The notes under the pieces were generated by a model. It saw nothing but the letters and a program-made list of their open reading frames with translations. It did no database searches and was not told the DNA's origin. Position numbers and translations under genes: made by a program. From Terriglobales bacterium (GTDB taxonomy: Bacteria; Acidobacteriota; Terriglobia; Terriglobales; Acidobacteriaceae): a stretch of 64,000 nucleotides of DNA. Location of the stretch: positions 44,738-108,737 of the forward strand of contig DATMPC010000083.1 of the NCBI GenBank assembly GCA_035567895.1, given 5' to 3'. Positions 17,292 to 26,649 of the stretch are shown piece after piece; positions within the stretch are counted from its first letter, which is position 1; each line of letters begins with the position of its first letter.

Positions 17292-19175
17292 GTGCATAGG
17301 TTCGAGAGTGTCGGCGCAACCCTCGCGATCCTCGGCCTGGCCGTCGCCATTGCCTCCTTCTACGTGCTCCTTAAATTCCGTGAGCCACGCTGGAAGCTCG
17401 AAATGGACAACTATGTGGGGGCCCAAATTCGAGAAAGGTTGATCGCCCTCGTGCCAGAAGACCTCAACATCACGCCAGCTGAGCGGGAGCAACTAGCAAG
17501 CTCGGAAATCTACAGAGAACTAACAGGCGTTTTTTGGGAGGCCGTCGATCAGAATGCCGTTCTTCGCGCCCACAAGGAGCACTTCTACTCAAACGGAATC
17601 GAGTATTCGACAGCGATTGATATATTCCTGCTTTGTCTGTTTTTTTGTATGTGTTATGCGATCGCGTGGCTCGTCATCCGAGACACATTTCTCCTCTACA
17701 CTGCCGGATGCTTGATTTCAATCGCGCTCATCGCTAGATGGATAGCAATTCCCAAGGCCAGGCGGCGGCACTTGTCCTTGTCTGCCGAACAACTTGAGCT
17801 GCTAAAAAGGGAAATGGGTGTCTTCGTAGCAGATCGCTTTCGTCAAATTGTTCTAGGTTGGCGTGTACGGGGGCGTCCTGGTGATCGTGTTTCTTCTGGT
17901 ACTCCGAAAACTTTGGCATTCTGGAAGGAAGCGCGTGTCGGGCTTCCCTTGCTCACCTTGGTCGCCCTAGCCCTCATTGCCGGGCAAAAGCTTGGCTTGG
18001 GTCTTGGAGCTAACCGCTCGCCGGAGGTCAAGTCTGGCTATGTCACGGCGGGAAAGCACCACAAATTCGTAGCTGTGGTTTTTGTTCACGGGGTGTTCGG
18101 CACAAAGGAGGATACATGGCTCAGCCGTGGTCATGGTGGCAATTTCCCCGAACTCCTTGCCACAGACCCAGAGCTAAAAGACAATGTGGATGTCTTCACA
18201 TTTGAGTACTTTACTCCCAAATCCGGCGCCGCTCCTTCAATCGTAGACCTCGCCAATCAGCTCCGCGGAGAGCTCGATGACCATCACGTTTTCGAAGACC
18301 ACGAGAAAGTCGCGTTCCTTGCACACAGCATGGGTGGAATTGTTGTTCGCCAATTCTTGCTTAACCATCAAGACCGAATTGGCAAGGTCCCAATGGTCTT
18401 TTTCTATGCAACTCCTACAAACGGTTCCGATCTGGCATCGCTTGCGAAACTCGCATCCTCCAACCCCCAACTGCGTGGTATGGTTCCGCTCGAAGGCAAC
18501 GATTTCCTCCAATCGATCCAAAGTGGCTGGCTTGCTTCGGACCAAGCCAAATCCATTGCCTCTCACTGCGCTGTAGAAACTCTTCCGATATTCGGAATTA
18601 TGATTGTTTCTCGTTCGAGTGCCACCGCACTGTGCAATCGAGAGATTGATCCCTTTTCAGCAGACCATATTGATATCGTCAAACCGACCGACCGTGAGGA
18701 TCCTCGCTACACTCGTTTCGCTACTGCCTTGAGTAAAGAAGTTCTCAACACTTCTTCAGCCCGTACATCCCACCCAGCCATAAAGATTCTTCACGCGAAT
18801 AAAGACTTACAGGGAAGACTAATTAATACGAGTGGCCGGTCAGACGTGTTGAATGGTCTTGTAATACCAGCTTTTCAACTTCAAGCCGATCAGTTAGTGA
18901 GAATACTCAGTGTGCGACTGTACTTGTCTGAAGGTGATGCTCGCTGGAATGGCCCATGGGAGCCCACACGGAGTGATGAAGAACAATTCCCAATTGAATT
19001 TTTTTGGGCAGCTCGTATGGAGATAAGTCCACACGAGACCTGGAATACTCCAGAATTTATAGTCCAACGAAATCGAGGGAAACCCTTCAGTCGTAAACTT
19101 TCAGCACGGATTAAAGTGTTTTATGGCGCCGATAAACCGGCAGTTGCGGATTTCACACTGCACAATAATTCCTGA
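17292..19175 (+). CDS. Membrane-anchored alpha/beta serine hydrolase (lipase-like), fused C-terminal domain
   Basis: 627 residues from a GTG at 17292; the hydrophobic reading continues upstream in frame to about 17250 without a usual start codon. Transmembrane segments are seen at about 7-27, 112-130, 135-153 and 213-232. The hydrolase domain starts near residue 253 (VVFVHGVFGTKEDTW, oxyanion-type HGVFG) and has the nucleophile elbow AHSMGG with Ser346. The catalytic Asp and His cannot be fixed by eye. The last 130 residues look like an all-beta domain of unknown role. Similar membrane hydrolases act as lipases or as effectors in defence loci. The location directly after an orphan DndC-like gene is unusual. 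Confidence 0.72.
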   Translation: MHRFESVGATLAILGLAVAIASFYVLLKFREPRWKLEMDNYVGAQIRERLIALVPEDLNITPAEREQLASSEIYRELTGVFWEAVDQNAVLRAHKEHFYSNGIEYSTAIDIFLLCLFFCMCYAIAWLVIRDTFLLYTAGCLISIALIARWIAIPKARRRHLSLSAEQLELLKREMGVFVADRFRQIVLGWRVRGRPGDRVSSGTPKTLAFWKEARVGLPLLTLVALALIAGQKLGLGLGANRSPEVKSGYVTAGKHHKFVAVVFVHGVFGTKEDTWLSRGHGGNFPELLATDPELKDNVDVFTFEYFTPKSGAAPSIVDLANQLRGELDDHHVFEDHEKVAFLAHSMGGIVVRQFLLNHQDRIGKVPMVFFYATPTNGSDLASLAKLASSNPQLRGMVPLEGNDFLQSIQSGWLASDQAKSIASHCAVETLPIFGIMIVSRSSATALCNREIDPFSADHIDIVKPTDREDPRYTRFATALSKEVLNTSSARTSHPAIKILHANKDLQGRLINTSGRSDVLNGLVIPAFQLQADQLVRILSVRLYLSEGDARWNGPWEPTRSDEEQFPIEFFWAARMEISPHETWNTPEFIVQRNRGKPFSRKLSARIKVFYGADKPAVADFTLHNNS

Positions 19176-19281
19176 TACGGGCGCCCAGAGGAACGGCGAT
19201 GATCCAGGGGACGAGAAGTGCGCTCATATAGCTGGAAGCAACAGCAAGTTCAACGGCAGATTGCATGAGAACCTAGCCGCC

Positions 19282-19662
19282 TTACGTGTTCATTCTCGCA
19301 ATGATCATCTCCGCCAGTCTGAGGCTGTCACTGATTTTTGCGTGTACTACTGGCGAGTTCTTGATTTCATCACGATTCAAGCGAATTGCTGCAATGACAG
19401 CAGCCGCGATCAGTTTCGCATTCTCAGTCCTGGCCGACTGCCGCGCTCGTTTGAAGCATTCTGGCGACGGCGCTGGCGATCCGTTGAACAACGCTTCTGG
19501 CGGATAGAGCCAGGATGTCCAGCAGCATGAGCATGTCACTAACAGCCGACAAGTCGGTCGAGGTTCAGGCTCTTGCATGTGCGCCTGCGGATCTTCTGCT
19601 CGTGCTGTCACGATGCAGCGGCATTCGTTGCACTGAACGACCCAGGCTCGCGGCTTTGACAT
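19282..19662 (-). CDS. Small conserved-looking hypothetical protein with cysteine-rich N-terminus
   Basis: 126 residues from the ATG at 19662; the frame runs further upstream but that part is basic and unstructured-looking. The N-terminal half has CNECRC and CSCCW, consistent with a metal-binding knob. The C-terminal half is helical (ENAKLIAAAVIAAIRLNRDE). Function unknown. It is divergent from the next small gene across about 146 bases, which leaves room for promoters. Confidence 0.45.
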   Translation of the reverse strand: MSKPRAWVVQCNECRCIVTARAEDPQAHMQEPEPRPTCRLLVTCSCCWTSWLYPPEALFNGSPAPSPECFKRARQSARTENAKLIAAAVIAAIRLNRDEIKNSPVVHAKISDSLRLAEMIIARMNT

Positions 19663-19808
19663 CCTGAAAACATAATAGGCGAATATATGGCGAATCATCA
19701 AATGAGGACGTTCAAATTGGTGAACAGGGCAAGAGAATCGCCGCTGAACGCATTGTCGGTCGGCCATTCTGCTTGCATTTCCAAAACGGGATTTAAAATG
19801 TCTCACCT

Positions 19809-20012
19809 ATGAGAGAACCAATTCTTGACGCGATCGATGCAGAGATAAGGCGACTTACGGCAGCCCGAGACATTTTGCTTGGTAGTACTCGCAGCATTCA
19901 AATTGGAAATACCGGAAACGTGAGGAGGCGAAGGCCAATGTCTGCCGAAACCAAACGCAAGATTGCCGCAGCAATGGCAAAGCGTTGGAAAGAGCGCAGA
20001 AAGGCGGCTTAG
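19809..20012 (+). CDS. Small basic protein with SAETKRKIAAAMAKRW motif
   Basis: 67 residues. The N-terminal part is helical and acidic (ILDAIDAEIRRLTAARDILL). The C-terminal part is strongly basic and contains the MSAETKRKIAAAMAKRW motif, which resembles short DNA-binding tails such as NUMOD3-like elements. It may be a nucleoid- or DNA-associated protein. It lies 22 bases before the SRAP gene in the same direction. Confidence 0.5.
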   Translation: MREPILDAIDAEIRRLTAARDILLGSTRSIQIGNTGNVRRRRPMSAETKRKIAAAMAKRWKERRKAA

Positions 20013-20034
20013 GACTTGTGAGTACAATGCTCCC

Positions 20035-20721
20035 ATGTGCGGACGTTACAGACTCACGCGTGCTGATAGACTCGCCGAGAAATTTGATGCGGAGCTTGCC
20101 GAGGAACTGACGCCCCGCTACAACATCGCTCCGACTCAGCCCGTTCCGGTCGTGCGAGCTAACGGCTCTCGACGCATGATCGTCTCGATGCGCTGGGGCT
20201 TGATCCCGAATTGGGCAAAAGACGCGTCGATGTCCCAAATCAATGCGCGTAGCGAGACACTACTTGAGAAGCCTGCGTTCAAAGAAAACTTTGAGCGGCG
20301 ACGATGCCTTATTCCGGCAAACGGGTTCTACGAATGGAAACGCAGCGGCAAGTCAAAACAGCCTTTCCATTTCGGGATGAAAGATGACTCGATTTTTGCA
20401 TTCGCCGGCATATGGGATCGCTGGAAAGCCTCACAGGGACAGGTCATCGAATCCTGCGCCATTCTGACCACCGGACCGAACGATCTCCTCAGAGATGTAC
20501 ATGACCGGATGCCGGTGATCCTGAAGGTTGAGAAATATCAGGAATGGCTTGAAGCTCCGGCTTCGGCTTGCGGACGTTTAAACCACTTTTTGCAGCCGTT
20601 CGACGCAGCCATGATGAAACGATTTGCTGTTAGTTCGGCTGTGAACGATCCCGAGAATGACACATCGGAATGCACACAAGAAGTGCCTGAATTCACATCG
20701 ACGCAGGCCACACTGTTCTAA
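20035..20721 (+). CDS. SOS response-associated peptidase family (SRAP, YedK/HMCES-like)
   Basis: 228 residues beginning MCGRY, where Cys2 becomes the catalytic residue after removal of Met, which fixes the start at 20035 rather than the longer frame at 19963. Other SRAP features are present: YNIAPTQ, the RWGLIPNWAKD stretch, NARSET, the RRCLIPANGFYEW segment and the HDRMPV motif with the conserved His. SRAP proteins form a thiazolidine crosslink with abasic sites in single-stranded DNA and protect them. Such genes are common on plasmids and ICEs, where transfer exposes single strands. Confidence 0.92.
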   Translation: MCGRYRLTRADRLAEKFDAELAEELTPRYNIAPTQPVPVVRANGSRRMIVSMRWGLIPNWAKDASMSQINARSETLLEKPAFKENFERRRCLIPANGFYEWKRSGKSKQPFHFGMKDDSIFAFAGIWDRWKASQGQVIESCAILTTGPNDLLRDVHDRMPVILKVEKYQEWLEAPASACGRLNHFLQPFDAAMMKRFAVSSAVNDPENDTSECTQEVPEFTSTQATLF

Positions 20722-21026
20722 AGCGCTGCGCTTAGAGCATTTCTCCCATTACGCTTTTTGCGTTACGCTAACTGGCGTAATCAGGGCCGCTTCCGGGACT
20801 AGCACAACTTGGCCCCAATCGCCTAAACTTCTTCAGTCATATAGAGCCATTCCTGCATCAAAGCTTCCACCACTGGCCAGAGTTCCCGGATTAGCCCTCA
20901 AGATTTCTGCTTGAGTTTTCTGCAGAATAGGACCTCTTAAAGGTACAGGGAGTCTGGCGCCCTGTCGTGTGAAAGAGTTGCCGTTTCACGCCAAAATGGG
21001 AGATTCGGCGATCTGGGACGATTGCG
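20722..21026. other. Intergenic region before the sigma-CHAT operon
   Basis: About 305 bases without a gene. It contains an imperfect inverted element (attacgc at 20748-20754 and gcgtaat at 20775-20781) and, near its right end, one arm of the 15-base inverted repeat that recurs after the operon. It presumably holds the operon promoter; no confident -35/-10 pair is visible. Confidence 0.45.
20989..21003 (+). repeat. Left arm of 15-bp inverted repeat flanking the sigma-CHAT operon
   Basis: cgccaaaatgggaga; the exact reverse complement occurs at 26650-26664. The two copies lie just outside the first and last genes of a 5.6-kb operon. It could be cassette borders, a shared regulatory motif, or coincidence (a few such 15-mers are expected by chance in a 64-kb window). 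Confidence 0.35.
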
Positions 21027-21578
21027 ATGGCGGGAGAGTCTAAATCAGGGAAACGGTTTCAAGTCAGCCCTATCGATCGATTTGGCAGAGCGATTGACCC
21101 TGTTGTCCTGGATGCGGCAGTCCAAATTGGGCCACGAGCAATGGCCCATGCGGAGAAGCTCTTAGCCGATCCTGCAATAGCTGCCAATCTGCTCGAAGAA
21201 TGCGCAGCGGCGGTTTCCCGAGTCTTGCAGAAACCCCGCCCTGATACAGATCATCCGATTCGCGATCTCCAGGCATATCTCTTTAGGGCATTCCTTCGAC
21301 GCGTCAATAGGACCAAGCGCCGCATGCCATCGCTAGCAAACCCAACCAATACTTCAGAGGCTGATTTCGGCGCAGCACAGAACTTCGAGGAGAAGATCCT
21401 CGTTGATGAACTGTTGACTCGCTGCGATCCGGTCACGCGCGATATGTTTATTCGTCGCAACCAAGGATTTTCGTGGAAAGAAATTGGGGAAATTTATTCA
21501 ATTTCGGCGCACGCTGCAGAATCGAGATTTAGCCAAGCTCTGCAGCGTGTGCGAAGGAAACTTGGGCTCGGTTCATGA
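21027..21578 (+). CDS. ECF-like RNA polymerase sigma factor
   Basis: 183 residues. Residues about 60-105 contain a region-2-like helical stretch (LQAYLFRAFLRRVNRTKRR) and residues 125-180 a region-4 helix-turn-helix (LLTRCDPVTRDMFIRRNQGFSWKEIG followed by SAHAAESRFSQALQRVRRKL). It overlaps the next gene (ATGA). Since that gene carries a zinc anti-sigma motif at its N-terminus, the two are very likely a sigma/anti-sigma pair (inference). The target promoters are unknown; autoregulation of this operon is the simplest guess. Confidence 0.82.
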   Translation: MAGESKSGKRFQVSPIDRFGRAIDPVVLDAAVQIGPRAMAHAEKLLADPAIAANLLEECAAAVSRVLQKPRPDTDHPIRDLQAYLFRAFLRRVNRTKRRMPSLANPTNTSEADFGAAQNFEEKILVDELLTRCDPVTRDMFIRRNQGFSWKEIGEIYSISAHAAESRFSQALQRVRRKLGLGS

Positions 21579-24500
21579 GAGCACGTCTCAATAACGACGA
21601 GCTTCTGCGATTCGCAGACTCTTATTTGCGGGAAGCGTTTCCAAATCCGGACCGCACCGGCTGTCCTGCAGATGGGCAATTGCGCGACTTGGCGGCAAAG
21701 CCGAGTGCAACAAAAGCAGTCCTCACCGAGCACATTTCTTGCTGTTCACCGTGCTATCAACGTTATGCAGAATTGCTTCAGGCGCAGAAAGCCGTCGCGT
21801 CTGCCCGCCAGCTCCGGGCAAGTAGCTGGCGTATTTGGCGAACCAGGTTCGTTTGGGCGAGCGCTACTGTCCTTGCGTTGCTCGCGATCGTTGCAATTCT
21901 GATATTCACGCGACCAACATCAAAACCAATTTCATATTCAGCCTTTACGCTGAATTTGCAAGATTTGTCGCCGTCACGTGGAGGCGGGCCGGAATCGGGC
22001 ATTCGCGAAAGCCAAGTTCCACAGGCGCCTCTGGATGCAAGCATTCAGCTTCCCGTGGGTAGCGAGGAGGGAGCCTATCAAGTCTCGCTTCGTTCGGGTC
22101 CGAACGTCCTCTGGTCGAAAGTTGTACACGCACGCTTGCGAAACAATGTACTTACGCTCCAAACCCAAATCGATCTGCGTCCTTTTTCGCTCGGCAAATA
22201 TGAAATTACAGTCGAGTCGGCGAATGGACTGCGATTTGTGCAACCCATTCAGCTAATCAGATCGAATCAGCCCGTTTCGCATTCTGGCTGGCGAGACAGG
22301 CTGATGGCTTCCGTTGCATCTCGGCTAATTTCGATTCGTTTGCCACGCGCGTCGCGCAAGCAGTCGGTCTCTCCCGGCTTCGCTAATCAAGATACCGGGC
22401 AACTCCTGACTGAAGCAGACCGCCTAGCCTGGTTGGGAAATTGGCCGGCAGCATCTCCTCTGTATGCCAGAGCAGAACTGCTAGCAAGTCAGAGTGGCGA
22501 TCCCAACGCGACTGCACACGCGAAAATCGGTAGGATTCGCAGTCAAGCCGAGAGTATGCCCTTCGCTCAAGTCTCCGAAATGTTGGCGACCGAATTGGAG
22601 AATCCGATTGTTCAAAACGATCCCAAGTTGCGCCTGTTTGGCCTCACTGCGAAAGGATACACAGATTTGGATGTGAACTTGGCCTCTTGCCGTGCGGCAT
22701 GGGAACAAGCGCTTCAGACTGCCAGCGAGCTAGGAGATCGAAATTGGGAAGCGCGCGCATCAGGTGAACTCGGCATCGTGACCTTCCTCGAGGGCGACAG
22801 GACGAAAGCGGAAAGGTTAGTTGGAAGCGCACTCATGTCAGCGATCAAGAACGGCGATGTAGCCGCACAAGTCCGCTTTCTATCGATGATCGGAAACGGC
22901 TTGGCGGATATCAAGCGGTATGACGAGGCGTTGGAGTTTTTTTCACGAGCCCTTCGGCTCGCGGACACCACCAAAGATATTGGATTTCCATTCATGGCTT
23001 ACGAAGGACAAGCCCAGTCCCTCACCGCACTTGGCAAACCAGACGCAGCACGACAGTTTCTGCTGAAGGCATTTGATGAAGCAAAGAGACTAGACAAGCG
23101 CGGACACCAAGCTCAAATTTTAATCCTGCTTGGAGAACTGGCGCTCTCCGAAAACAAGGTCTCAGAGGGCGAGAAATATTTGCAGGATGCTGGTGAGTTG
23201 AGCAGCACTAGCCAGTTTCGCCGGATGGAGAGCGAGGCAATGTACCAACTAGCGAGCGTTTCGCGTAATCAGGGAAAACTTAAAGAGACCGAGAATTACC
23301 TGAGCAGAAGCATTGACGCAAGCCGCGCGGTGGGGGATAGGTACTACCTCCCGCGAGACCTTTCGAGCCTGGCAGAGATCAAGGTTCTGGAAGGCAAAGC
23401 ACAAGAGGCAGACGCGCTGTGGGAAGAAGCAACAGACGTTCTGGAAGGCATGTTGGTGAATGCTCCTAGTGCAAATGCGAGAAGCACCATGGTTGCCGCA
23501 TCAAGCGATATCTATCTCCGCCACTTCGCACTTGCTGTGAAAACAAATGATGTTGCGAAGGCATTTCGGATTGTGGAGCGCGCCCGCGGGCGCGCAGTTG
23601 CGGATCTGTTATGGGGCCGTCCCACGCATAAACGAGAGGTCGCAATCGACACAGCCTCGGAACGGAAGATCAATACCCTGCAGATTCAATTGATTCGCGC
23701 GCAATCGCGAGCACAGCGAGAAAAGCTGCTTTCAGACTTGTTCGAGGCTGAAGAGTGGAGATCTGCGGCGGTCAGCGAAAGTGTGCGCCGGTACACGGTA
23801 CGGGAACCCGTATCGATCCGAGCACTTCAGCGAATCCTCTCACCAAGCGAGTTGGTTCTCCAGTACGTACTGTCTGACCCGGATTCCTACTGCATTGCCA
23901 TAAATCGCAGTGGTGCACATCTTGTCCGTCTTGGCTCTAGCCGTGGCCGCATTGAACTGCTGGCGCATGAATATCTGGACAAAGTGAGAGCGAAGCAAGG
24001 TTCCGAACAAGATGCTCGTCGGCTCTACTCGATCCTACTGGCTCCGATCACTAGTTTGCGAGGCGCAACGCGAATCGTCGTTGTCCCTGATGGCGTTCTG
24101 CACCTGCTGCCTTTCGATGCTTTACAAAGTGGCGATGGCAAGTATGTGTTGGATTCAGCAGTTATTTCTTATGCGCCATCGTCTACGGTTCTTCAGTTGT
24201 TGCGGTCACGCCAACGATCAAGACCGCCACTCCCATTTCTCGGTGTTGGCGACGTGGCTTACGATTCCGAATTGGGAAGAGAGACGAATGCTTCGTCCGA
24301 GACCCGTGGCGTATATGACCTTGCGGGTGCTCACTTCGGACTCCTCCCAGGCAGCAGAGGAGAGATTATCAATGCTGAAGAGATCTTTGGTCCCGGTAGC
24401 ATTGTCTTGCTTGGGAGCGGCGCGACAGAGACAGCTTTCAAGCGAGAACCCTTATCCAGATTCCGAGTGGTGCACTTGGCTGTACATGGCATTGCCAGCG

Positions 24501-24925
24501 CGAAATATCCAGAACGAGCAGCTCTGGTCCTCGGTCGCGAGAAAAACTCGCAAGAGGACGGGCTGCTTCAAGCACGTGAAATCGCGGACCTCACTTTGAA
24601 TGCTGATCTTGTTACTCTTTCCGCATGTGATACAGGTGTTGGCCAACTGCAAGGTGAAGAGGGCATTGCAAGTCTGCAGCGGGCTTTCCTAGTGGCGGGA
24701 GCAAAGGCGACCATTTCAACTCTGTGGACCGCGGATGACACGTTCTCCGCTGCTCTTATAAAGCAGTTCTACAAGAATTTAGCTTCTGGTATGGACGAAG
24801 GCTCGGCTCTCAGGCAAGCCAAGTTGGAGCTGAAGCAGAAATTTGGGCCGCAAGCTCCTCCATTTTATTGGGCTGGTTTCGTTTTGGACGGAGACTCCAC
24901 ATCGCGCATCTTGTCACAGCAATGA
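21575..24925 (+). CDS. Anti-sigma-like zinc domain / transmembrane / TPR / CHAT protease fusion
   Basis: 1116 residues. An N-terminal ZAS-like motif HX3CX2C (His53, Cys57, Cys60) is typical of zinc anti-sigma factors. One transmembrane helix lies at about 91-110. A beta-rich region follows (about 115-230), then TPR-like helical repeats from about 270 to 650. The C-terminal CHAT (caspase-like) domain runs from about 800 to 1110 with the expected catalytic dyad: His971 in VHGIAS and Cys1018 in SACDTG, followed by GEEG and the WTADD stretch. The topology implied by the single helix puts the CHAT part on the opposite membrane face from the anti-sigma part. It overlaps the sigma gene before it and the S41 protease gene after it by 4 bases each. 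Confidence 0.88.
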   Translation: MRARLNNDELLRFADSYLREAFPNPDRTGCPADGQLRDLAAKPSATKAVLTEHISCCSPCYQRYAELLQAQKAVASARQLRASSWRIWRTRFVWASATVLALLAIVAILIFTRPTSKPISYSAFTLNLQDLSPSRGGGPESGIRESQVPQAPLDASIQLPVGSEEGAYQVSLRSGPNVLWSKVVHARLRNNVLTLQTQIDLRPFSLGKYEITVESANGLRFVQPIQLIRSNQPVSHSGWRDRLMASVASRLISIRLPRASRKQSVSPGFANQDTGQLLTEADRLAWLGNWPAASPLYARAELLASQSGDPNATAHAKIGRIRSQAESMPFAQVSEMLATELENPIVQNDPKLRLFGLTAKGYTDLDVNLASCRAAWEQALQTASELGDRNWEARASGELGIVTFLEGDRTKAERLVGSALMSAIKNGDVAAQVRFLSMIGNGLADIKRYDEALEFFSRALRLADTTKDIGFPFMAYEGQAQSLTALGKPDAARQFLLKAFDEAKRLDKRGHQAQILILLGELALSENKVSEGEKYLQDAGELSSTSQFRRMESEAMYQLASVSRNQGKLKETENYLSRSIDASRAVGDRYYLPRDLSSLAEIKVLEGKAQEADALWEEATDVLEGMLVNAPSANARSTMVAASSDIYLRHFALAVKTNDVAKAFRIVERARGRAVADLLWGRPTHKREVAIDTASERKINTLQIQLIRAQSRAQREKLLSDLFEAEEWRSAAVSESVRRYTVREPVSIRALQRILSPSELVLQYVLSDPDSYCIAINRSGAHLVRLGSSRGRIELLAHEYLDKVRAKQGSEQDARRLYSILLAPITSLRGATRIVVVPDGVLHLLPFDALQSGDGKYVLDSAVISYAPSSTVLQLLRSRQRSRPPLPFLGVGDVAYDSELGRETNASSETRGVYDLAGAHFGLLPGSRGEIINAEEIFGPGSIVLLGSGATETAFKREPLSRFRVVHLAVHGIASAKYPERAALVLGREKNSQEDGLLQAREIADLTLNADLVTLSACDTGVGQLQGEEGIASLQRAFLVAGAKATISTLWTADDTFSAALIKQFYKNLASGMDEGSALRQAKLELKQKFGPQAPPFYWAGFVLDGDSTSRILSQQ

Positions 24926-26163
24926 TTGATTTGGATCTGACAGAACGTAAGCGCATCCTCGGCAAAGTCTCACACTTGGTCGAGACAAAGCACTTCAATC
25001 CGTCATTGAACGGAACCAATTGGAAGTCGCTGCTGGCGGAGCGGTCTGACCGGATTCTGTCAGCAATTGGAGCTGATCAATTCGAAAAAGAGATTCAATC
25101 CCTTCTCGGCGAATTGCACACAAGCCATACAGGCTTTTTTCACAAGAGCGGCCGAACAGTGCCGGCAAGACATGCCATAAACGCGACCTTCAAAGCATGT
25201 CAGGTCGATGGCATCGCTCATTGGGTGTTTCAAGATGTACATGAAGGCGGGACGGCCAGCCTCTTGGGAATCGAGCCAGGCGATGTGCTGGTCAAAATAA
25301 ATGGGGAACCTATTGCGCCTCCAGTTCAGCCAGTCTTCAAGATGGCCACGCAGACTGAATTCACAATTCGAAAACGCGACGGGAAGGTCTTCTCTGCGCC
25401 GGCAATCACGCCGAAGCCGATCTCGGGCAAGCGCCCCATTGCTGAGCCGAAGGCGCTCTCCGTTTCGAGACTGAGCGATGATATCGGATATATCAAGATC
25501 AGAATCTTTCCGGGCGCAGTGGGAATCGATCTGGCAGCGGACATCGATCGAGCGGTGGTCGAAATCAGCGACTGCAACCGGCTCATCCTTGAGCTCCGCG
25601 GCAATACTGGCGGGGGCATCGGCGGCATGCGTATGATGAGCTATTTAACGCAACAGAAGATTCCCATTGGATACAGCTTGACTCGGCAACGAGCAGAGCG
25701 CGGATTCCAAAGAGAAGGGCTGACCCGTTTCTGTCGGATACCTCGTCGGAAAATCGCCCTTGCATGGCTAATCATTAGATATGCAAGCGCAATAGTCGAT
25801 CAGTCCATTTGTCTCATGACTGAGGGTATGCCGCCTCAGAAATTTCACGGCCGGGTCGTCATTCTGGTCAACGAGCACAGCGCAAGCGCAGCCGAGATGC
25901 TCGCCGCCTTCGCACAGGAAAACCGGCTCGCGACAATCGTCGGGGCAAGGACAGCCGGCAGACTTTTAAGCGGCCGAGCATTCCATCTCGGGAACGGCTA
26001 CGTGCTTGGTTTGCCAGTTGCGGCCTATTTCACTTGGAACGGAGCACTACTGGAAGGAACGGGTCTCAAGCCAGACGTGGAAATTGAAATGACTTGTGAA
26101 GCGCTTCAGACCGGATCAGACGTCCAACTGGATAGGGCGATCGAAGAAGTCAAACGGCTCTGA
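24922..26163 (+). CDS. S41 family (C-terminal processing-like) protease with PDZ-like domain
   Basis: 413 residues from the ATG at 24922, which overlaps the CHAT stop (ATGA); a longer frame exists but is inside the CHAT gene. Helical N-terminal domain (about 1-65), PDZ-like part (about 85-150, with GTASLLGIEPGDVLVKING), and S41 core with LELRGNTGG and NEHSASAAEM, in which Ser322 is the likely nucleophile. The Lys usually found in the following GxxTxGK motif is replaced (VGARTAGR), closer to tricorn/IRBP-like members. No signal peptide is visible, so it may be cytoplasmic. Its place in the operon suggests that it processes, or is processed by, the CHAT partner. Confidence 0.85.
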   Translation: MIDLDLTERKRILGKVSHLVETKHFNPSLNGTNWKSLLAERSDRILSAIGADQFEKEIQSLLGELHTSHTGFFHKSGRTVPARHAINATFKACQVDGIAHWVFQDVHEGGTASLLGIEPGDVLVKINGEPIAPPVQPVFKMATQTEFTIRKRDGKVFSAPAITPKPISGKRPIAEPKALSVSRLSDDIGYIKIRIFPGAVGIDLAADIDRAVVEISDCNRLILELRGNTGGGIGGMRMMSYLTQQKIPIGYSLTRQRAERGFQREGLTRFCRIPRRKIALAWLIIRYASAIVDQSICLMTEGMPPQKFHGRVVILVNEHSASAAEMLAAFAQENRLATIVGARTAGRLLSGRAFHLGNGYVLGLPVAAYFTWNGALLEGTGLKPDVEIEMTCEALQTGSDVQLDRAIEEVKRL

Positions 26164-26182
26164 GTCTCCCTGGAGAAACACA

Positions 26183-26617
26183 ATGCCAAACAAACGGTTC
26201 TTGAAGAGTTTTGTCCTTCTGGTTCTTGCTGGCCTCTGCGCGACCGGCTGCAATTCAAAGCCAAACGTTTCCGGAGTCTGGAAAGGTACAGTTCAGGCGA
26301 GCGAAAAAGGCGGGAAGAACAACTGGCAAGGTCCTGCCGAATTGACGTTGAACCAAAACGGCGAGGCGCTGTCTGGCACGCTGTCGTTTAATTATCCCCA
26401 GGCTGGGCGTATTCAAGTCCCGATCACCTCGGGCATCGTCTCAAAGGACGCGGTCACATTCTCCGGCCAACAGCAGCTCCCGCTAGGCGGCTCTGCCGAG
26501 CTTACTTTCCACGGCACAGTGAAAGGCGCGTCATTAAACGGAACAATGGATCTGACTTCAAGAGGACTGTTTGGCACCGTAACAAACACCGGCCCACTCA
26601 CACTGTCAAAACAATAG
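26183..26617 (+). CDS. Small lipoprotein of unknown function
   Basis: 144 residues from the ATG at 26183, with a GGAGAAA site upstream. Signal peptide with lipobox (LCATGC) places the lipidated Cys near residue 24. The mature protein is Gly/Ser/Thr-rich and beta-predicted (SGVWKGTVQ, LSGTLSFNYP), like small beta-barrel lipoproteins. It is the last gene of the sigma-CHAT-S41 operon, 19 bases after the S41 stop. It could be a cell-envelope sensor or a substrate of the two proteases (inference). Confidence 0.72.
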   Translation: MPNKRFLKSFVLLVLAGLCATGCNSKPNVSGVWKGTVQASEKGGKNNWQGPAELTLNQNGEALSGTLSFNYPQAGRIQVPITSGIVSKDAVTFSGQQQLPLGGSAELTFHGTVKGASLNGTMDLTSRGLFGTVTNTGPLTLSKQ

Positions 26618-26649
26618 CCCGGAAAACACTAGTTTCTAGCATTTACGTT

